This document shows, piece by piece, positions 23,825-32,528 of a DNA stretch of 64,000 nt. Made by a program: the position numbers and the translations under genes. Every line of letters begins with the position of its first letter. Position 1 is the stretch's first letter. The notes under the pieces were generated by a model, which saw only the letters and a list, made by a program, of their open reading frames with translations, made no database searches and was not told the origin of the DNA. The DNA is from DASUPK01 sp963774305 (lineage in GTDB: Bacteria > Actinomycetota > Thermoleophilia > Solirubrobacterales > 70-9): the NCBI GenBank assembly GCA_963774305.1, contig CAVZEM010000009.1, positions 124,001 through 188,000 of the forward strand, given 5' to 3'.

Positions 23825-25139
23825 CGAAGTTCTCGAGGTGCTTCGTCGTCCAGCACTCGAAGGCGCCGTCGCAGTAGGGCTCGTACGCGGCCATCACCGA
23901 GTCGCCGTAGTTCCAGTAGAGCTTGGGCTCCGGGTTGAGCCAGAAGGTGCGGCCCGCGTGCTCGGCGATCGCACCGAAGGTGGCGGCGTGAGGCTCGCGG
24001 CCGTTGGTCCGCGCGTCGCCGAGGACGATCACCGTCGAGCGCGGGCCCAGCTCCTCGGCGATCTCCTCGCCGAACTCGAGCCAGACCCGGCCGTAGTCCG
24101 TGTAGCCGGACACGTCGGCGACGCCGCCTTCGGATGAGACGCGCTCGGAGATCTTCCGGAAGTCGCGCTCGTGCTCGAAGATGTCGGTCACCTCGCTGAT
24201 CCGCTCGATGAAGACGAAGCTGCGCAGCTTGCGGAACGAGTCGTGCAGCGCGTGCAGCACCGAGAGGAAGAAGACGCTGGCACTCGACACGGAGGTTGAG
24301 ACGTCGCAGAGCACGTAGATCTCGGGGCGCCGCGGCCGCTTGGGCCGGTAGCGGAGGTTGAGCGGCACTCCGCCGGTCTCGAGCGAGGCCCTCATGGTGC
24401 GGCGGACGTCGACGTGGCGCCCTCGGGTCCGGCCGCGCTGCTCGTGCCCCAGGGTCGCGATTCGCCGCTTCAGCTGGGCGACGGCGCGGTGGACCGCGGT
24501 CAGGTCCTGCGCCGGGCTGGTCGGCAGCGTGCGATCCAGCTCGGCGAGCGGGCGGGAGGGGGGAAGCTTGCCGGTGCGCTCGATGGTCGCCCGCTCGAGC
24601 TCGCGGCGCAGGTAGCGCTCGAACTGGCGGATGTTGTCGGGGTCGAGGGCCGGCGCGTCGTCGTCGTTGCGCCGCCCGCCCGCCTGTAGGTCGAGCGCTC
24701 TGCGGATGCGCTGGACGTCCACGCCGATCACGCCGGAGCGCTCTCCCTGGCGGCCGAAGGCGGTCATCGCCAGCCGGGCGAGGTCGCGCATCTCGCCGTC
24801 GTTGCCCTCGAAGATCGCGCGCCGGATCGCCTCGCGGAGCTCATCGAGATCGATGCGGTCGCCGGAGCCCTCGAAGCGCTCGTCCTCGATTCCGCGCTCG
24901 AGCGCCTCGGTCTCAGCTGCCCGGAAGAAGTGGCGGTCGAAGAGCAACTCGAAGACGCGGCGGTCCTCCTGCGACTTGGCAATCGTCGCCGCCAGGGACT
25001 CCCGGAAGTCGCGCTGGTCGGTCCAGCTCACCTCGTCGAGCGCGGCGAAGGCGTCGAGGATCTCCGACGTGCCGACGGCGACTCCCTCCGAGCGGAGGTC
25101 CTCGAAGAAGGCGAGCAGGCTGCCCGCGGTGGTGCTCAC
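23784..25139 (-). CDS. VWA-domain CoxE-like protein
   Basis: 451 residues. The C-terminal von Willebrand A domain has a MIDAS-type motif (CDVSTSVSSASVFFL), then DYGRVWLEFGEEI and VIVLGDARTN. The N-terminal half is the CoxE/YeaD-type helical region (FFEDLRSEGVAVGTSEILDA). Such proteins work with MoxR AAA+ ATPases as chaperones that insert metals or remodel complexes. The gene is directly downstream of a MoxR gene (3 bases apart), so the pair is a classic MoxR-VWA system. No carbon-monoxide dehydrogenase or other target enzyme is adjacent. Confidence 0.88.
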   Translation of the reverse strand: MSTTAGSLLAFFEDLRSEGVAVGTSEILDAFAALDEVSWTDQRDFRESLAATIAKSQEDRRVFELLFDRHFFRAAETEALERGIEDERFEGSGDRIDLDELREAIRRAIFEGNDGEMRDLARLAMTAFGRQGERSGVIGVDVQRIRRALDLQAGGRRNDDDAPALDPDNIRQFERYLRRELERATIERTGKLPPSRPLAELDRTLPTSPAQDLTAVHRAVAQLKRRIATLGHEQRGRTRGRHVDVRRTMRASLETGGVPLNLRYRPKRPRRPEIYVLCDVSTSVSSASVFFLSVLHALHDSFRKLRSFVFIERISEVTDIFEHERDFRKISERVSSEGGVADVSGYTDYGRVWLEFGEEIAEELGPRSTVIVLGDARTNGREPHAATFGAIAEHAGRTFWLNPEPKLYWNYGDSVMAAYEPYCDGAFECWTTKHLENFVNVIAGSASRVEP

Positions 25140-25142
25140 GAC

Positions 25143-26084
25143 CTAGCTCCCGGACGAGCTCGGCGGCGTGAGGCCGCCGGTCACGCCGTTGCCCTCGAGC
25201 TTCACCGAGACCCGCTCCGCCACCAGGTCGATGTCGGAGCGGTGCTTGACGAGGATGCTCATCGACTGCTCGAAGGTCTCGCGGTCGATGTCATCGGCGC
25301 CGATCAGCAGCAGCGTGCGCGCCCAGTCGATCGACTCCGCGATCGAGGGCGGCTTCTTCAGGTCGAGCTGCCGGATCATGTGGACGATCTCGACCAGCCG
25401 CCGGGCGAGCCCCTCGTCGAGCTCCGGCGCGTGCAGGCGGACGATCTCGAGCTCGCGGTCGACCGAGGGGTAGTCGAGCCAGAGGTAGAGGCAGCGGCGC
25501 TTGAGTGCCTCGGTGAGCTCGCGCGAGTTGTTCGAGGTGAGCACCACGATCGGCTGCGTGCGCGCCTCGATCACCCCGAGCTCCGGGATCGAGATCTGGA
25601 AGTCGGAGAGGACCTCGAGCAGCATCGCCTCGAACTCCTGGTCGGTCTTGTCGATCTCGTCGATCAGCAGGACCACGGCATCCTCGGCGCTGATCGCCTC
25701 GAGCAGCGGCCGGGTGAAGAGGAAGTCCTCACTGAAGATATCGCCGCGTGTCCGGGCCCAGGATCCCTCGGCCGCCGCCTCCGCCTCGCCGGATGCCTCC
25801 GCCTGGATCCGGAGCAGCTGCTTGCGGTAGTTCCACTCGTACAGGGCCTTGGCCTCGTCGAGACCCTCGTAGCACTGCAGCCTGACCAGCCGGCGGCCGG
25901 TCGAGCGGGAGAGCGCCTTGGCGAGCTCGGTCTTGCCGACGCCCGCGGGACCCTCGACCAGCACGGGCTTGCCGAGCCGCTGGGCGAGGAAGGAGACGAG
26001 CGCGGCGGCCTCGTCAGCCAGGTATCCAGCCTGGCCGAGTCCCTCGCGAACCTGGGCGACTGACTGGGGCTCGGAGTCCGGCAT
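25143..26084 (-). CDS. MoxR-family AAA+ ATPase
   Basis: 313 residues from the ATG at 26084, chosen because upstream sequence runs into the divergent gene. Walker A GPAGVGKTELAKAL, Walker B AVVLLIDEIDKTDQEFEAML, sensor-1 VLTSNNSRELTEALKRRCLY and the MoxR-type QCYEGLDEAKALYEWNY are all present. It forms a two-gene unit with the VWA protein. MoxR ATPases mature or disassemble protein complexes. It diverges from a small membrane protein and PPK2 with a 24-base gap, so the two units may share control. Confidence 0.9.
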   Translation of the reverse strand: MPDSEPQSVAQVREGLGQAGYLADEAAALVSFLAQRLGKPVLVEGPAGVGKTELAKALSRSTGRRLVRLQCYEGLDEAKALYEWNYRKQLLRIQAEASGEAEAAAEGSWARTRGDIFSEDFLFTRPLLEAISAEDAVVLLIDEIDKTDQEFEAMLLEVLSDFQISIPELGVIEARTQPIVVLTSNNSRELTEALKRRCLYLWLDYPSVDRELEIVRLHAPELDEGLARRLVEIVHMIRQLDLKKPPSIAESIDWARTLLLIGADDIDRETFEQSMSILVKHRSDIDLVAERVSVKLEGNGVTGGLTPPSSSGS

Positions 26085-26108
26085 CTGGGGGATGATAGAT
26101 AGCGCGCC

Positions 26109-26306
26109 ATGGTCGCCATCGCCCTGCCCGACTCGCTCGGCCCCTATGCAGTGCTGCTCGCCATCGGATTCCTGGTGGGCTGGTACGGCCACGGGGCGCG
26201 GAACAACTGGATCGTCGCCTTCGGGATCATGGTGATCCTGGCCGCGATCGGACTCCTCCAGCTCGCGATCGCCACGCACAACGGCAGGGCGCCGACAGGG
26301 TTTTGA
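26109..26306 (+). CDS. Small two-helix membrane protein
   Basis: 65 residues with two hydrophobic segments (YAVLLAIGFLVGWYGHG and NWIVAFGIMVILAAIGLLQL). There is no clear ribosome binding site before the ATG; the mRNA may be nearly leaderless because the divergent gene starts 24 bases away. The stop is 2 bases before the PPK2 start, so the two genes are coupled. Function unknown. Confidence 0.6.
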   Translation: MVAIALPDSLGPYAVLLAIGFLVGWYGHGARNNWIVAFGIMVILAAIGLLQLAIATHNGRAPTGF

Positions 26307-26308
26307 CG

Positions 26309-27079
26309 ATGGGCGTTCTCGATGATCTCGACCTGACGCAGAAGCTCTCGACCGAGGAGGAGGAGGCCCGCCTGGAGAGCGCCTGGACCCGCTTGACGCA
26401 GCTGCGCCTGACACTGGGTGGCCTGATCGGGAGCGGTGAGCTCGGTCCCCCCGTCTGCGTGATCTTCGAAGGCGAGGACGCGTCCGGCAAGGGCGGCGCT
26501 ATCAGGCGGCTGGTCGGCAAGCTCGATCCCCGGCACGTCCGAGTGGTCCAGTTCGCGACGCCCACGCACGACGAGAAGCGCCACCATTTCCTCCGGCGAT
26601 TCTGGCCATCGCTGCCGGGCTGGGGTGGGATGGCCGTCTTCGACCGCTCCTGGTACGGCCGTGTCCTGGTCGAGCGGGTGGAGGGGTTCGCGACGCGCGA
26701 GCAGTGGTTGCGCGCATACGACGAGATCAACTCCTTCGAACGGACCCTCGCCGACGAGGGAATGATCCTGATCAAGTTCTGGATGCACATCTCCGGCGAC
26801 GAGCAGCTCCGCCGCTTCAAGCGCCGCGAGAAGGATCCCCTGAAGGCCTGGAAGCTCACCGACGAGGACTGGCGCAACCGGGAGAAGCGGGGCGAGTACA
26901 AGCAGGCCGTCGAGGACATGGTCGCCCGCACCAGCATCGAGCCGCACGCCTCCTGGCACCTGGTCCCCGCGGAGTCGAAGCGCTACGCGCGCGTCGCCGT
27001 GGTCGAGACGGTGATCGACGAGATCGAGGCGGGCATGCGCCGGCACGGCATGGAGCCGCCGAAGCCGATCAAGGACTAG
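26309..27079 (+). CDS. ppk2: Polyphosphate kinase 2 family protein
   Basis: 256 residues from the ATG at 26309 (a TTG lies 6 bases upstream). It has the PPK2 P-loop EGEDASGKGGAIRRLVGKLD, lid region QFATPTHDEKRHHFLRRFW, Walker B AVFDRSWYGRVLVERVEGFA and the C-terminal KRYARVAVVETVIDEIE. PPK2 enzymes transfer phosphate between polyphosphate and nucleoside mono- or diphosphates. Single-domain length. It stands at the edge of the CYTH/CHAD/VWA/MoxR island, consistent with a polyphosphate theme. It is convergent, with no gap, with the next membrane-protein gene. Confidence 0.92.
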   Translation: MGVLDDLDLTQKLSTEEEEARLESAWTRLTQLRLTLGGLIGSGELGPPVCVIFEGEDASGKGGAIRRLVGKLDPRHVRVVQFATPTHDEKRHHFLRRFWPSLPGWGGMAVFDRSWYGRVLVERVEGFATREQWLRAYDEINSFERTLADEGMILIKFWMHISGDEQLRRFKRREKDPLKAWKLTDEDWRNREKRGEYKQAVEDMVARTSIEPHASWHLVPAESKRYARVAVVETVIDEIEAGMRRHGMEPPKPIKD

Positions 27080-27580
27080 TCAGTCAGGAGCCCGAGGGCG
27101 CTTCGCGCGCTCCCTTGGCCGCATTCGCAGCCCGGCGGCGACGATGATCAGCGCGCCGGCCAGGGCGACGAAGATCGCGTAGTGCAGGTCGTACGGCTCA
27201 TCCCGGCCGCCGAGGGTGAAGGGCGGGCGGTCGAGCATCCGGTAGACGACGATCCCCGCGGCCCAGGCGCCGGCGGCGACGAAGAGTGCCCATTCCCGCA
27301 ACGGGCGCGGCGGCACATAGCCGCCGCCGCCCTCGAGCGCGAGGAAGGTGGTCGCGGCCGCGATCAGAAGCAGCGCGCCCTCGGCCCAGCTGAAGCCGCC
27401 GATGCCGGTGAGCACGAGGTCGTTGGAGATCGGCGACTGATACCAGGGGAGCAGCAGGCTGCCGACCATCACGGCGCACCCGATCACCGCGATGCGCTCG
27501 TTTCCCCCGAGGCCGCGCAGATCGCGGAGCAGGTTGCGCGGCAGCGATCTCCAGCCCTCAGTCGAGCGGCTCGCGGCCAC
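27080..27580 (-). CDS. Four-helix membrane protein
   Basis: 166 residues with four predicted membrane helices: IAVIGCAVMVGSLLLPWYQ, WAEGALLLIAAATTFLALEG, WALFVAAGAWAAGIVVYRML and YAIFVALAGALIIVAAGL. The cytoplasmic tail is Arg-rich. The LLPWYQ motif after helix 1 is common in small actinobacterial membrane proteins of unknown role. The 5' end overlaps the DUF2203 gene by 23 bases in a different frame, so they are co-transcribed. Confidence 0.65.
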   Translation of the reverse strand: MAASRSTEGWRSLPRNLLRDLRGLGGNERIAVIGCAVMVGSLLLPWYQSPISNDLVLTGIGGFSWAEGALLLIAAATTFLALEGGGGYVPPRPLREWALFVAAGAWAAGIVVYRMLDRPPFTLGGRDEPYDLHYAIFVALAGALIIVAAGLRMRPRERAKRPRAPD

Positions 27581-27959
27581 CGTAGCCAGTTTCCAGGTCG
27601 TGCCAGTAGCCCACTTCGTCCTCGCCGAGCTCCCAGCAGAGGTAGACCTCGCTGCCGTCCATGACCGCCGGGAAGTCCACCAGGCCGCGGTCGATGTCGC
27701 GGAGCACGATCCCGGACTGCTCGATCGTCTCGAGCAGCCGACGGACCTCGAGGAACGCGACGCCGACCAGCTTCCCCTCCTCGCCGCCGCCGTTGCTGGG
27801 CGCCGCCTCAGAGAGGGCCTCGTGGGCCTCGGTGTCCGTGAGGTCGTCCTTGGCGTCGCGCAGCCGGTCGAGCATCGCCGTGAGCTGAGGCAGCAGCGCG
27901 TTCGCCTCCTCCCTGGTGAAGTGGCGCTCGTGGACGAGTCCGGTTTCCTCTTCGGTCAC
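27558..27959 (-). CDS. DUF2203 family protein
   Basis: 133 residues from the GTG at 27959, which overlaps the preceding EVE-gene stop by 4 bases (GTGA). The family pattern is clear: RHFTREEANALLPQLTAMLD, then VLRDIDRGLVDFPAV, VYLCWELGEDEVGYWHDLE. DUF2203 proteins are small, acidic and cytoplasmic, of unknown function. A much longer reading of this frame to 28490 reads through the EVE gene out of frame and is not used. Confidence 0.8.
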   Translation of the reverse strand: MTEEETGLVHERHFTREEANALLPQLTAMLDRLRDAKDDLTDTEAHEALSEAAPSNGGGEEGKLVGVAFLEVRRLLETIEQSGIVLRDIDRGLVDFPAVMDGSEVYLCWELGEDEVGYWHDLETGYGGREPLD

Positions 27960-28447
27960 GCGCTTGCTGTCTTTGAGGAGAGGCGCTCGTGGAGGAGTGC
28001 GGCATCGGCCTCGCCGATCGTCCGGAGTTGGCCCTGGAAGGCGAGATGCCAGTGGTCGGGCGGCCACTTGCGCACGTGCTCGAGCTCGGTGGCGAGCTCC
28101 TCGGCAGGCACGAACTCGTCCTCTGGGAGGATCAGGACCGGCTCGGCCTCGACACGCCAGGGGTAGATCTCCGGTTGATCCGGCGGCGGTTTTTGTGGCC
28201 GCCGATTGTTCCGGCCGGGCCAGATCCGCTCGCGGTCCTCGAACATCTCCGACTTGACGCGGGCTAGACCACCGAAGGCCTGGACGCCGGTGACGTAGAA
28301 GAAGACCTCGTCGCCCGGCTCGAACTCCTCGGCCTGGCGGCGCCGGCGCTCCTTGAACCCGATCACGTCGAAGCCCCGCTCGACGTTGATGCGGAAGTTC
28401 TCGAGGGAGCCGGTCAGGATCCAGGTCTTGGCGCCATCCGCGGTCAC
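27956..28447 (-). CDS. EVE-domain protein
   Basis: 163 residues. The EVE fold, a PUA-related domain that binds modified bases, is indicated by WILTGSLENFRINVERGFDV, FEPGDEVFFYVTGVQAFGGL and RVEAEPVLILPEDEFVPAEE. It is the first gene of a three-gene unit with DUF2203 and a membrane protein. EVE proteins occur in restriction systems and as stand-alone proteins; no restriction or methylase gene is nearby, so a house-keeping RNA or DNA modification-reading role is more likely. Confidence 0.8.
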   Translation of the reverse strand: MTADGAKTWILTGSLENFRINVERGFDVIGFKERRRRQAEEFEPGDEVFFYVTGVQAFGGLARVKSEMFEDRERIWPGRNNRRPQKPPPDQPEIYPWRVEAEPVLILPEDEFVPAEELATELEHVRKWPPDHWHLAFQGQLRTIGEADAALLHERLSSKTASA

Positions 28448-28467
28448 GGGGCGATTCTACGTGGCAC

Positions 28468-28846
28468 TCATCTCGTCGCGGGGTGCCCAACCGCTCGCCG
28501 GAGACCGTCCAGAGCCTTCTCCGTCGCGCGCCTCAGAAAGCTTCTAGACGCCACTGGCTGCTGATCGCAAGCTCCGGGAGTCACCTCACCGAACTCGAGC
28601 TCGGCGTTGAAATCCAGGGGCGTGCGATCGTGCGCTTCACACCACCTTGAACGGGGTGGTCGCCTTCAGTCCCAGGGGTCCCCGGGCGGTGACTTGGTGG
28701 ATCGAGCCCTTCTCAATCCGGGCGGGGCCTCCGGTCACGGCTATTACGTCCTCCCCCCATTCCGAGGCCCGTTCGGGGTCGCAGAGCATTCCCCACACTT
28801 CCGATACGGGGGCCTCGATCAGGACCTGCTGCCTCCAGGACGCCAT
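28468..28846 (-). pseudogene. SRPBCC/START-like protein, probably frameshifted and shortened
   Basis: The N-terminal 69 residues (28637-28846) read MASWRQQVLIEAPVSEVWGM and RASEWGEDVIAVTGGPARIE, a clear SRPBCC start, then stop abruptly after TPFKVV. In another frame the same strand continues without stops and ends with SFLRRATEKALDGLRRAVG (stop at 28468-28470), which resembles the closing helix of SRPBCC proteins. Together they give about 120 residues instead of the usual ~145. So the gene seems to have a -1 shift and probably a small deletion. Its ATG overlaps the stop of the large cyclase gene by one base (TGATG). Confidence 0.5.
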
Positions 28847-31800
28847 CAGCCGGCGACGGGCTCCCGCGCCCGAGCCGCGAGCGCCGGGGCGCCCAGCTCC
28901 TCGTACTCCGAGGCGGCCTCGTCGAGGAGAGCGGTCGCCGCGTCGTGATCCGCCTCCAGCAGCAGGCGGCCTCGCACGACCAGGCAGCGCGTTGCGTCCA
29001 GGGGACGGCCGAGCTCCTGCCATCTCCGCCGCGCCTCGTCGATCCTTCCGGCGGCTTCCTCCGCATCCGCGGCGCAGGCGCCCGCGGCCTCGGCGGTCGC
29101 GGCCTCGCCGACCGGATAATGCAGCCGCCCGGCGAGTCGCTCGGCCTCCTCGGCCGCGGCCCGGGCCTGATCGGTGCGGCCGGCCAGGGCGAGCACCACG
29201 GCACGGGCGGAGATCGCCTCGACTGACTGGGCGATGAGCCCCGCGCGCTCGCAGATGTCGAGCGCCTTGGTGAGCTCGGTCTCGGCGCCGGAGAGGTCGC
29301 CGCTCTCCCGCAGGGTGATCGCGAGCCAGAAGAGCGCGTTGAAGGCGACCTCGGAGCGCCCGACCTGCTCGCCCAGCTCGTGAGCGCGCCGGAACGACTT
29401 GGCCGCCTCGTCCCATTCGCCGGCCCGCCAGCTCAGCACGCCGCGCATCAGGTCGGGGAAGCAGAGCTTGCCGTAGAGGCCCTCGCGCTCGGCCAGGCGG
29501 GCGCTCGCGTCGGCAGCCTTCTCCACCTCGTCCCAGTCGGCGGAGTCGACGGCGAGCTCTCCGAGCGAGGCGTGGAGCTCGACCTGCGACGGGAGGTCCC
29601 CGACCTCCTGGGCGATCTCGAGCGCCTCACGGTAAGCGCTTGCCGCGCCCTCGTAGTCGGCCTCCGAGACCTCGAGGTGATACCCGAGGGTGAGCAGCGC
29701 GCGCACCGCCTCCGCGCGATCCGACTCGCGGGCGAGGGCGACCGATCGCTCCAGGTTCTCGCGGGCCTTCTCCGAATCGCCGATGCGGCCGAAGACACGT
29801 CCGAAGATTCCGTGGGCCCTGCTTGCGGCGCGGGCCTCGTCGAGGCGCTCCGCGAGGCGCAGCGCCTTCTCCGACGCGTAGATCGCGAGCATGTTGTCGC
29901 CGGTGTGCATGTACAGGGAGGCTGCCTCCTCGTAGAGGCGGACGAGCTCGATGCAGGGCGGCCCGTCCTTGAGCAGGTCGATGCCGCGCTGGTAGTTGTC
30001 GATCGAGGCGCGCCGCTCGCCCTTGTGCCAGAGCGCGGCGCCGATCTTGCGATGGAGGTCCGCGACTCGCGCGAGGTCCTCCTCGGCGCGGTGGTAGTCG
30101 AGGCAGCGCTCCCAGACGCCGACCGCGGCATCCACCCTTCCCATGCGGAGGGCGACGTCCCCCTGCTTCTCGCCGATCCGGGCGATTGCCCCCGGCTCGA
30201 GCGACTCCGAGATCTCCAGAGCGGACGTGTACCGGTCGAAGGCCTCGGCGTTGGAGTAGAGGGCCGCCGCCGCGTCGCCCGCCGCCTCGAGGGACTCGAG
30301 AGCCTGGATCTGCAGCTCAGCGAGCGCGTCGCGATCGAGTCCCGCCTCGGACCCCAGCGCGGCGGCGCGAGCGAAGTGCTCGGCGATCAGGCCGATGACC
30401 CCGTCGCTTCGCTCTCCCGCCCGCTCGCGGATGAACTCGGCGACCTCGACGTGCTTCCGGCAGCGCACGGACTTCGGCAGCATCGAGTAGGCGACGTCGC
30501 GGATCAGGACGTGCTTGAAGGCGTACTCCCGCTCACCGGCGAGCCGGCTGGCGGAGCTCGGCGCGAGCAGGTCCTTCTCCTCCAGGTTGGAGAGCGTCTT
30601 GCCGAGGTCGAGGCCCTCCTCCGAGGCGGTCGCCACCAGCGCTCCCTCCCAGAAGGTCTGGCCCACCACTGAGGCGGACTGCAGCAGGCGTCGCTCCAGG
30701 GGGTCGAGCGAATCGAGGCGGGCCGCGAGCAGCGACTGCACGGTGCTCGGCAGGGCCTGCGCCTCGACCGTCTCCTCCTCCAGGAGTCGATTGACCATCT
30801 CCTCGGCGAAGAGCGGGTTCCCGCCGGAGCGCTCGGCGACCTGTGGCACGACGTCTCCAGAACCATTTTCGGAGCTCGGCATCAGGGCCGCGACCAACTC
30901 GCGCGTCTCGCTCTCGGTGAGCGGCTCCAGGGAGATGGTGGTGGCGTTGCGGCGACCGCCGCCCCAGCCGGGGCGTCGCTCGAGCAGCTCGTCGCGGGTG
31001 AGGCAGACCAGCAGCAGCGGAGCCCGGACGAAGCGGGTCAGGTGGTCGATCAGGTCCAGCATCCCCTCGTCGGCCCAGTGGATGTCGTCGATCGCCAGGA
31101 CCAGCGGTCGGCGTTGCGCGATCGCCTCGACCGTGGCGCGAGCCGCGGAGAAGAGCGCCTCGCGCATTCGCTGCGGGTCCGGCTCGGACTGCTGAAGCTC
31201 CTCCGGCGGCTCCAGGCCGAGCGGGATCGCGAGCAGGGCGGCGTTGCGCTCGCCGGCGGTTTCGTCTCCGAGCTCCGTCATCAGGTCGCTCACCCCGGAG
31301 CGAAGCTTCTCCCAGGCGGCGTCGGGTGCGTCCGTGTCGCGGATCTCGAACTCGTCGTTGAGCACCTCGGCGAGCGCCCAGTAGGCGATTCCGGCTCCGT
31401 ACGGCGGGCACTGTCCGCGCCTGATCGTCGGGGGTTCGTCTGCCTCGGCGAGGTTCGTCATCAGCTCCCGGAGAAGTCTCGACTTGCCGACTCCGGCCTG
31501 GCCGAGGACGGTGACGAGATGGGGGCGGCTCTCGCGCTCGATACGCTCGGCGAGCGACATGAGCAATTCCGCCTCCTCCTCCCGGCCGATCAGCGGGGTC
31601 TGCGCTCGGCTGGGGGCACGCCGCGGCTCGGTGAGGACTCCGGTGGCCTCCCAGGCGGGCACCGCCTCCTCCTTGCCCTTCAGGTTGAGCGGCTCGAGGC
31701 GCTCGTAGGCGATCGCCTCGCGGGTAGCTCGGTAGGTCGACTCGCCCACGGTGACGGTGTCGGGTCGGCCGGCCGCCTGGAGGCGGGCCGCGACGTTGAC

Positions 31801-32421
31801 GGAGTCGCCCATCACGGTGTAGCGGTCGCCGACTGCTCCGGCCATCACCTCTCCCGAGTTGATGCCGACCCGAAGCGAGAACCCGACGTCGTACTTCTCC
31901 CGGCTCTGGCGGTTCGCGTCCTCCATCGCATCCTGCATCGCGAGACCGGCGCGAACGGCCCTTTCGGGGTCGTCCTCGTGAGCCACGGGGGCCCCGAAGA
32001 CGCCCATCACGTTGTCGCCGATGAACTTGTCGATCGAGCCGCCGAAGCGCTCGATCTCCTCGCCCAGCACGCGAAGGGTGCGGTCGACGAGCGCCTTCAC
32101 CGCCTCCGGGTCCATGCGCTCGGCAGCGGCCGTGTACCCCGAGAGATCAGCGAACAGGACGGTGGCCAGGCGGCGCTCCTCAGGGGGCGCCTCGGCGGCC
32201 GCCGCCGGCGCAGTCGCCGCCGGAGACGCGGTGGGGGAGAGACCGGTCCCGCACTCGATGCAGAACTTGGCGCCCACCGGGTTCTCCGCGCCGCACTCGG
32301 GGCAGTGCGGCGAAAGCTCGGCTCCGCAGGACATGCAGAAGCGAGCCCGCTCCGGGTTGTCGGCTGCGCAGTTCGGACAGGCTCTTCTCCCCTCCATCGG
32401 ACTCAGGATAGGACGAGCCAT
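28846..32421 (-). CDS. Zinc-ribbon, class III cyclase, AAA ATPase and TPR multidomain protein
   Basis: 1191 residues. Two zinc ribbons (CPNCAADNPERARFCMSCG and CPECGAENPVGAKFCIECG, about residues 14-58) precede a class III nucleotidyl cyclase (~83-260): metal-binding Asp in LFADLSGYT and KFIGDNVM, and VNVAARL with the transition-state Asn and Arg. Then comes a P-loop ATPase (VLGQAGVGKSRLLRELM; ALVLAIDDIHWADEG) and a long TPR array to the C-terminus. This layout is known from actinobacterial and mycobacterial cyclase/LuxR-like proteins, but here no C-terminal HTH is present. It likely makes cAMP in response to protein or ligand binding by the TPR part. Confidence 0.88.
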   Translation of the reverse strand: MARPILSPMEGRRACPNCAADNPERARFCMSCGAELSPHCPECGAENPVGAKFCIECGTGLSPTASPAATAPAAAAEAPPEERRLATVLFADLSGYTAAAERMDPEAVKALVDRTLRVLGEEIERFGGSIDKFIGDNVMGVFGAPVAHEDDPERAVRAGLAMQDAMEDANRQSREKYDVGFSLRVGINSGEVMAGAVGDRYTVMGDSVNVAARLQAAGRPDTVTVGESTYRATREAIAYERLEPLNLKGKEEAVPAWEATGVLTEPRRAPSRAQTPLIGREEEAELLMSLAERIERESRPHLVTVLGQAGVGKSRLLRELMTNLAEADEPPTIRRGQCPPYGAGIAYWALAEVLNDEFEIRDTDAPDAAWEKLRSGVSDLMTELGDETAGERNAALLAIPLGLEPPEELQQSEPDPQRMREALFSAARATVEAIAQRRPLVLAIDDIHWADEGMLDLIDHLTRFVRAPLLLVCLTRDELLERRPGWGGGRRNATTISLEPLTESETRELVAALMPSSENGSGDVVPQVAERSGGNPLFAEEMVNRLLEEETVEAQALPSTVQSLLAARLDSLDPLERRLLQSASVVGQTFWEGALVATASEEGLDLGKTLSNLEEKDLLAPSSASRLAGEREYAFKHVLIRDVAYSMLPKSVRCRKHVEVAEFIRERAGERSDGVIGLIAEHFARAAALGSEAGLDRDALAELQIQALESLEAAGDAAAALYSNAEAFDRYTSALEISESLEPGAIARIGEKQGDVALRMGRVDAAVGVWERCLDYHRAEEDLARVADLHRKIGAALWHKGERRASIDNYQRGIDLLKDGPPCIELVRLYEEAASLYMHTGDNMLAIYASEKALRLAERLDEARAASRAHGIFGRVFGRIGDSEKARENLERSVALARESDRAEAVRALLTLGYHLEVSEADYEGAASAYREALEIAQEVGDLPSQVELHASLGELAVDSADWDEVEKAADASARLAEREGLYGKLCFPDLMRGVLSWRAGEWDEAAKSFRRAHELGEQVGRSEVAFNALFWLAITLRESGDLSGAETELTKALDICERAGLIAQSVEAISARAVVLALAGRTDQARAAAEEAERLAGRLHYPVGEAATAEAAGACAADAEEAAGRIDEARRRWQELGRPLDATRCLVVRGRLLLEADHDAATALLDEAASEYEELGAPALAARAREPVAG

Positions 32422-32473
32422 CTCAACCTGCCGCTAAAGGCCTTGCGGTACCCTGCGGCGCCGCTGCCCACCC

Positions 32474-32517
32474 CGAAACGGGTTGCTCCTCGGCTTCGCC
32501 TGCGGAGCACCCTCGCA
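32474..32517. repeat. REP-like hairpin, copy B
   Basis: CGAAACGGGTTGCTCC, a 14-base loop, then GGAGCACCCTCGCA. The arms pair except for one extra T in the left arm. It is the same element as at 39120-39153 in the opposite orientation, with the same bulge. It lies in the 107-base gap upstream of a lipoprotein gene. Confidence 0.75.
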
Positions 32518-32528
32518 CTAAAGGAATT

